Origin: Petunia secreta
Taxonomy: Eukaryota; Streptophyta; Magnoliopsida; Solanales; Solanaceae
Assembly (NCBI GenBank): GCA_029990175.1
Contig: JARKIP010000193.1
Coordinates: forward strand, 303,583-367,582
Direction of reading: 5' to 3'
DNA: 64,000 nt
The notes beneath the pieces are model-generated. The model searched no databases and was not told where the DNA came from. It saw nothing but the letters and a program-made list of their open reading frames with translations. Of this stretch, positions 63,315 through 64,000 are shown piece after piece (positions within the stretch are counted from its first letter, which is position 1; every line of letters starts with the position of its first letter). The translations under genes were made by a program, and so were the position numbers.

Positions 63315-64000
63315 TACATTTGCATATGAAACGTCATGTATAAGTTGCAAATAGTCAACTAGCAAGTCAATTTGACAGGACTTAAATGCAAAAATACAGA
63401 AATACAAAAGATCCTAACATACAGCTGCCTAAGCCAATTATTCAACATCATTAGGGTAAAAGAGAAGTTAAAAGAAGCTACTTGAATAAATTTCTTACCT
63501 CTACTTATTCAAGTCAGAGATATTGCATCCTTTATACACAGTGGTCATAAAAGATAAAAATCATTCACCACGTCCTATGGCTACTAGCGAGTTTTACAAT
63601 AATAGTAACTTCATCCTAAAATGTGAACTGCTGGTTTTAAACTTATTTGTCAACCACTCAAAGTTCATACAAAGTGACACAAATCAACAAAATTTCCTTC
63701 AGTTCCCTCATGCAATGCCATTTGTGTTTATAACCAAAACAGTCTGTTGTGTGTCAATTGTCCCTCATTAATTAAAAAGATGAATGGTAATTGGTTTACA
63801 AGCTAAACGGGCTCTCCCACCTAATAGACTAGTATTTTGGGTTGGGCTTTCCTGTTTGGTCTATAACATAGTCATTTAGTTTGTTAGGAAAGATACATTT
63901 CATTTTCACAACATTTTTAGAGCAATTATGGATCAAACCAACAAAAGTAGTAAACTTTAAGTTGCAGAAACTAAATAAGAGATCCATAATTGGAAAAACC
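63315..64000. other. Upstream NAGLU intron, to the window edge
   Basis: A/T-rich sequence without a recognisable upstream NAGLU exon. It is most likely intron, and the first exon or exons lie beyond 64000. The plus frame at 63523-63771 has no domain. Confidence 0.55.

Overview
This window is plant nuclear DNA. It is AT-rich, has GT-AG introns with T-rich acceptors, holds three ordinary plant housekeeping genes, and contains nested LTR retrotransposons, plant L1-type LINEs and a Stowaway-type MITE. The three genes and the retroelement families look solanaceous or closely related (Nicotiana or Solanum type). That placement is an inference from protein resemblance, and I cannot fix the genus.

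The left half (about 1 to 34,300) is repeat territory. It holds a small Stowaway-like MITE, a 1 kb element with about 80-bp inverted ends, a 5'-truncated LINE with a 13-bp target duplication (LINE A), and about 3.5 kb of plain intergenic DNA. Then comes a decayed LINE (LINE B) split by a 16.3 kb Ty3/gypsy element of Tat type at 12745-29077. The gypsy element lies in minus orientation, has 1.13 kb LTRs and is flanked by the 5-bp duplication CCAAT. It is itself interrupted by a minus-oriented Ty1/copia element at 21857-27575. A second, 3.6 kb gypsy relative without pol lies at 30634-34268, flanked by the duplication ATACG. The insertion order is LINE B, then gypsy, then copia; the short gypsy relative landed separately just downstream.

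The gypsy element carries an extra multi-exon gene on the strand opposite to gag-pol, with its own TATA box and two CACGTG boxes. The short relative has lost gag-pol but keeps a broken copy of this gene with the same intron positions. The copia element carries twelve exact copies of a self-complementary 11-bp motif, GGA(A/C)C(A/T)G(G/T)TCC, spread over LTR and coding sequence. These two patterns are the most unusual signals in the window.

The right half (about 36,560 to 64,000) is genic. A ten-exon polyamine oxidase gene (PAO1-like) and a three-exon STELLO-type Golgi glycosyltransferase gene lie on the plus strand. The last eighteen exons of an alpha-N-acetylglucosaminidase gene (NAGLU, family GH89) lie on the minus strand, with the 5' end of the gene beyond the right edge. 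STELLO and NAGLU converge tail to tail across about 1.2 kb. The three genes do not form a pathway: one acts in polyamine catabolism, one in Golgi and cellulose synthase biology, and one in hydrolysis of terminal N-acetylglucosamine.
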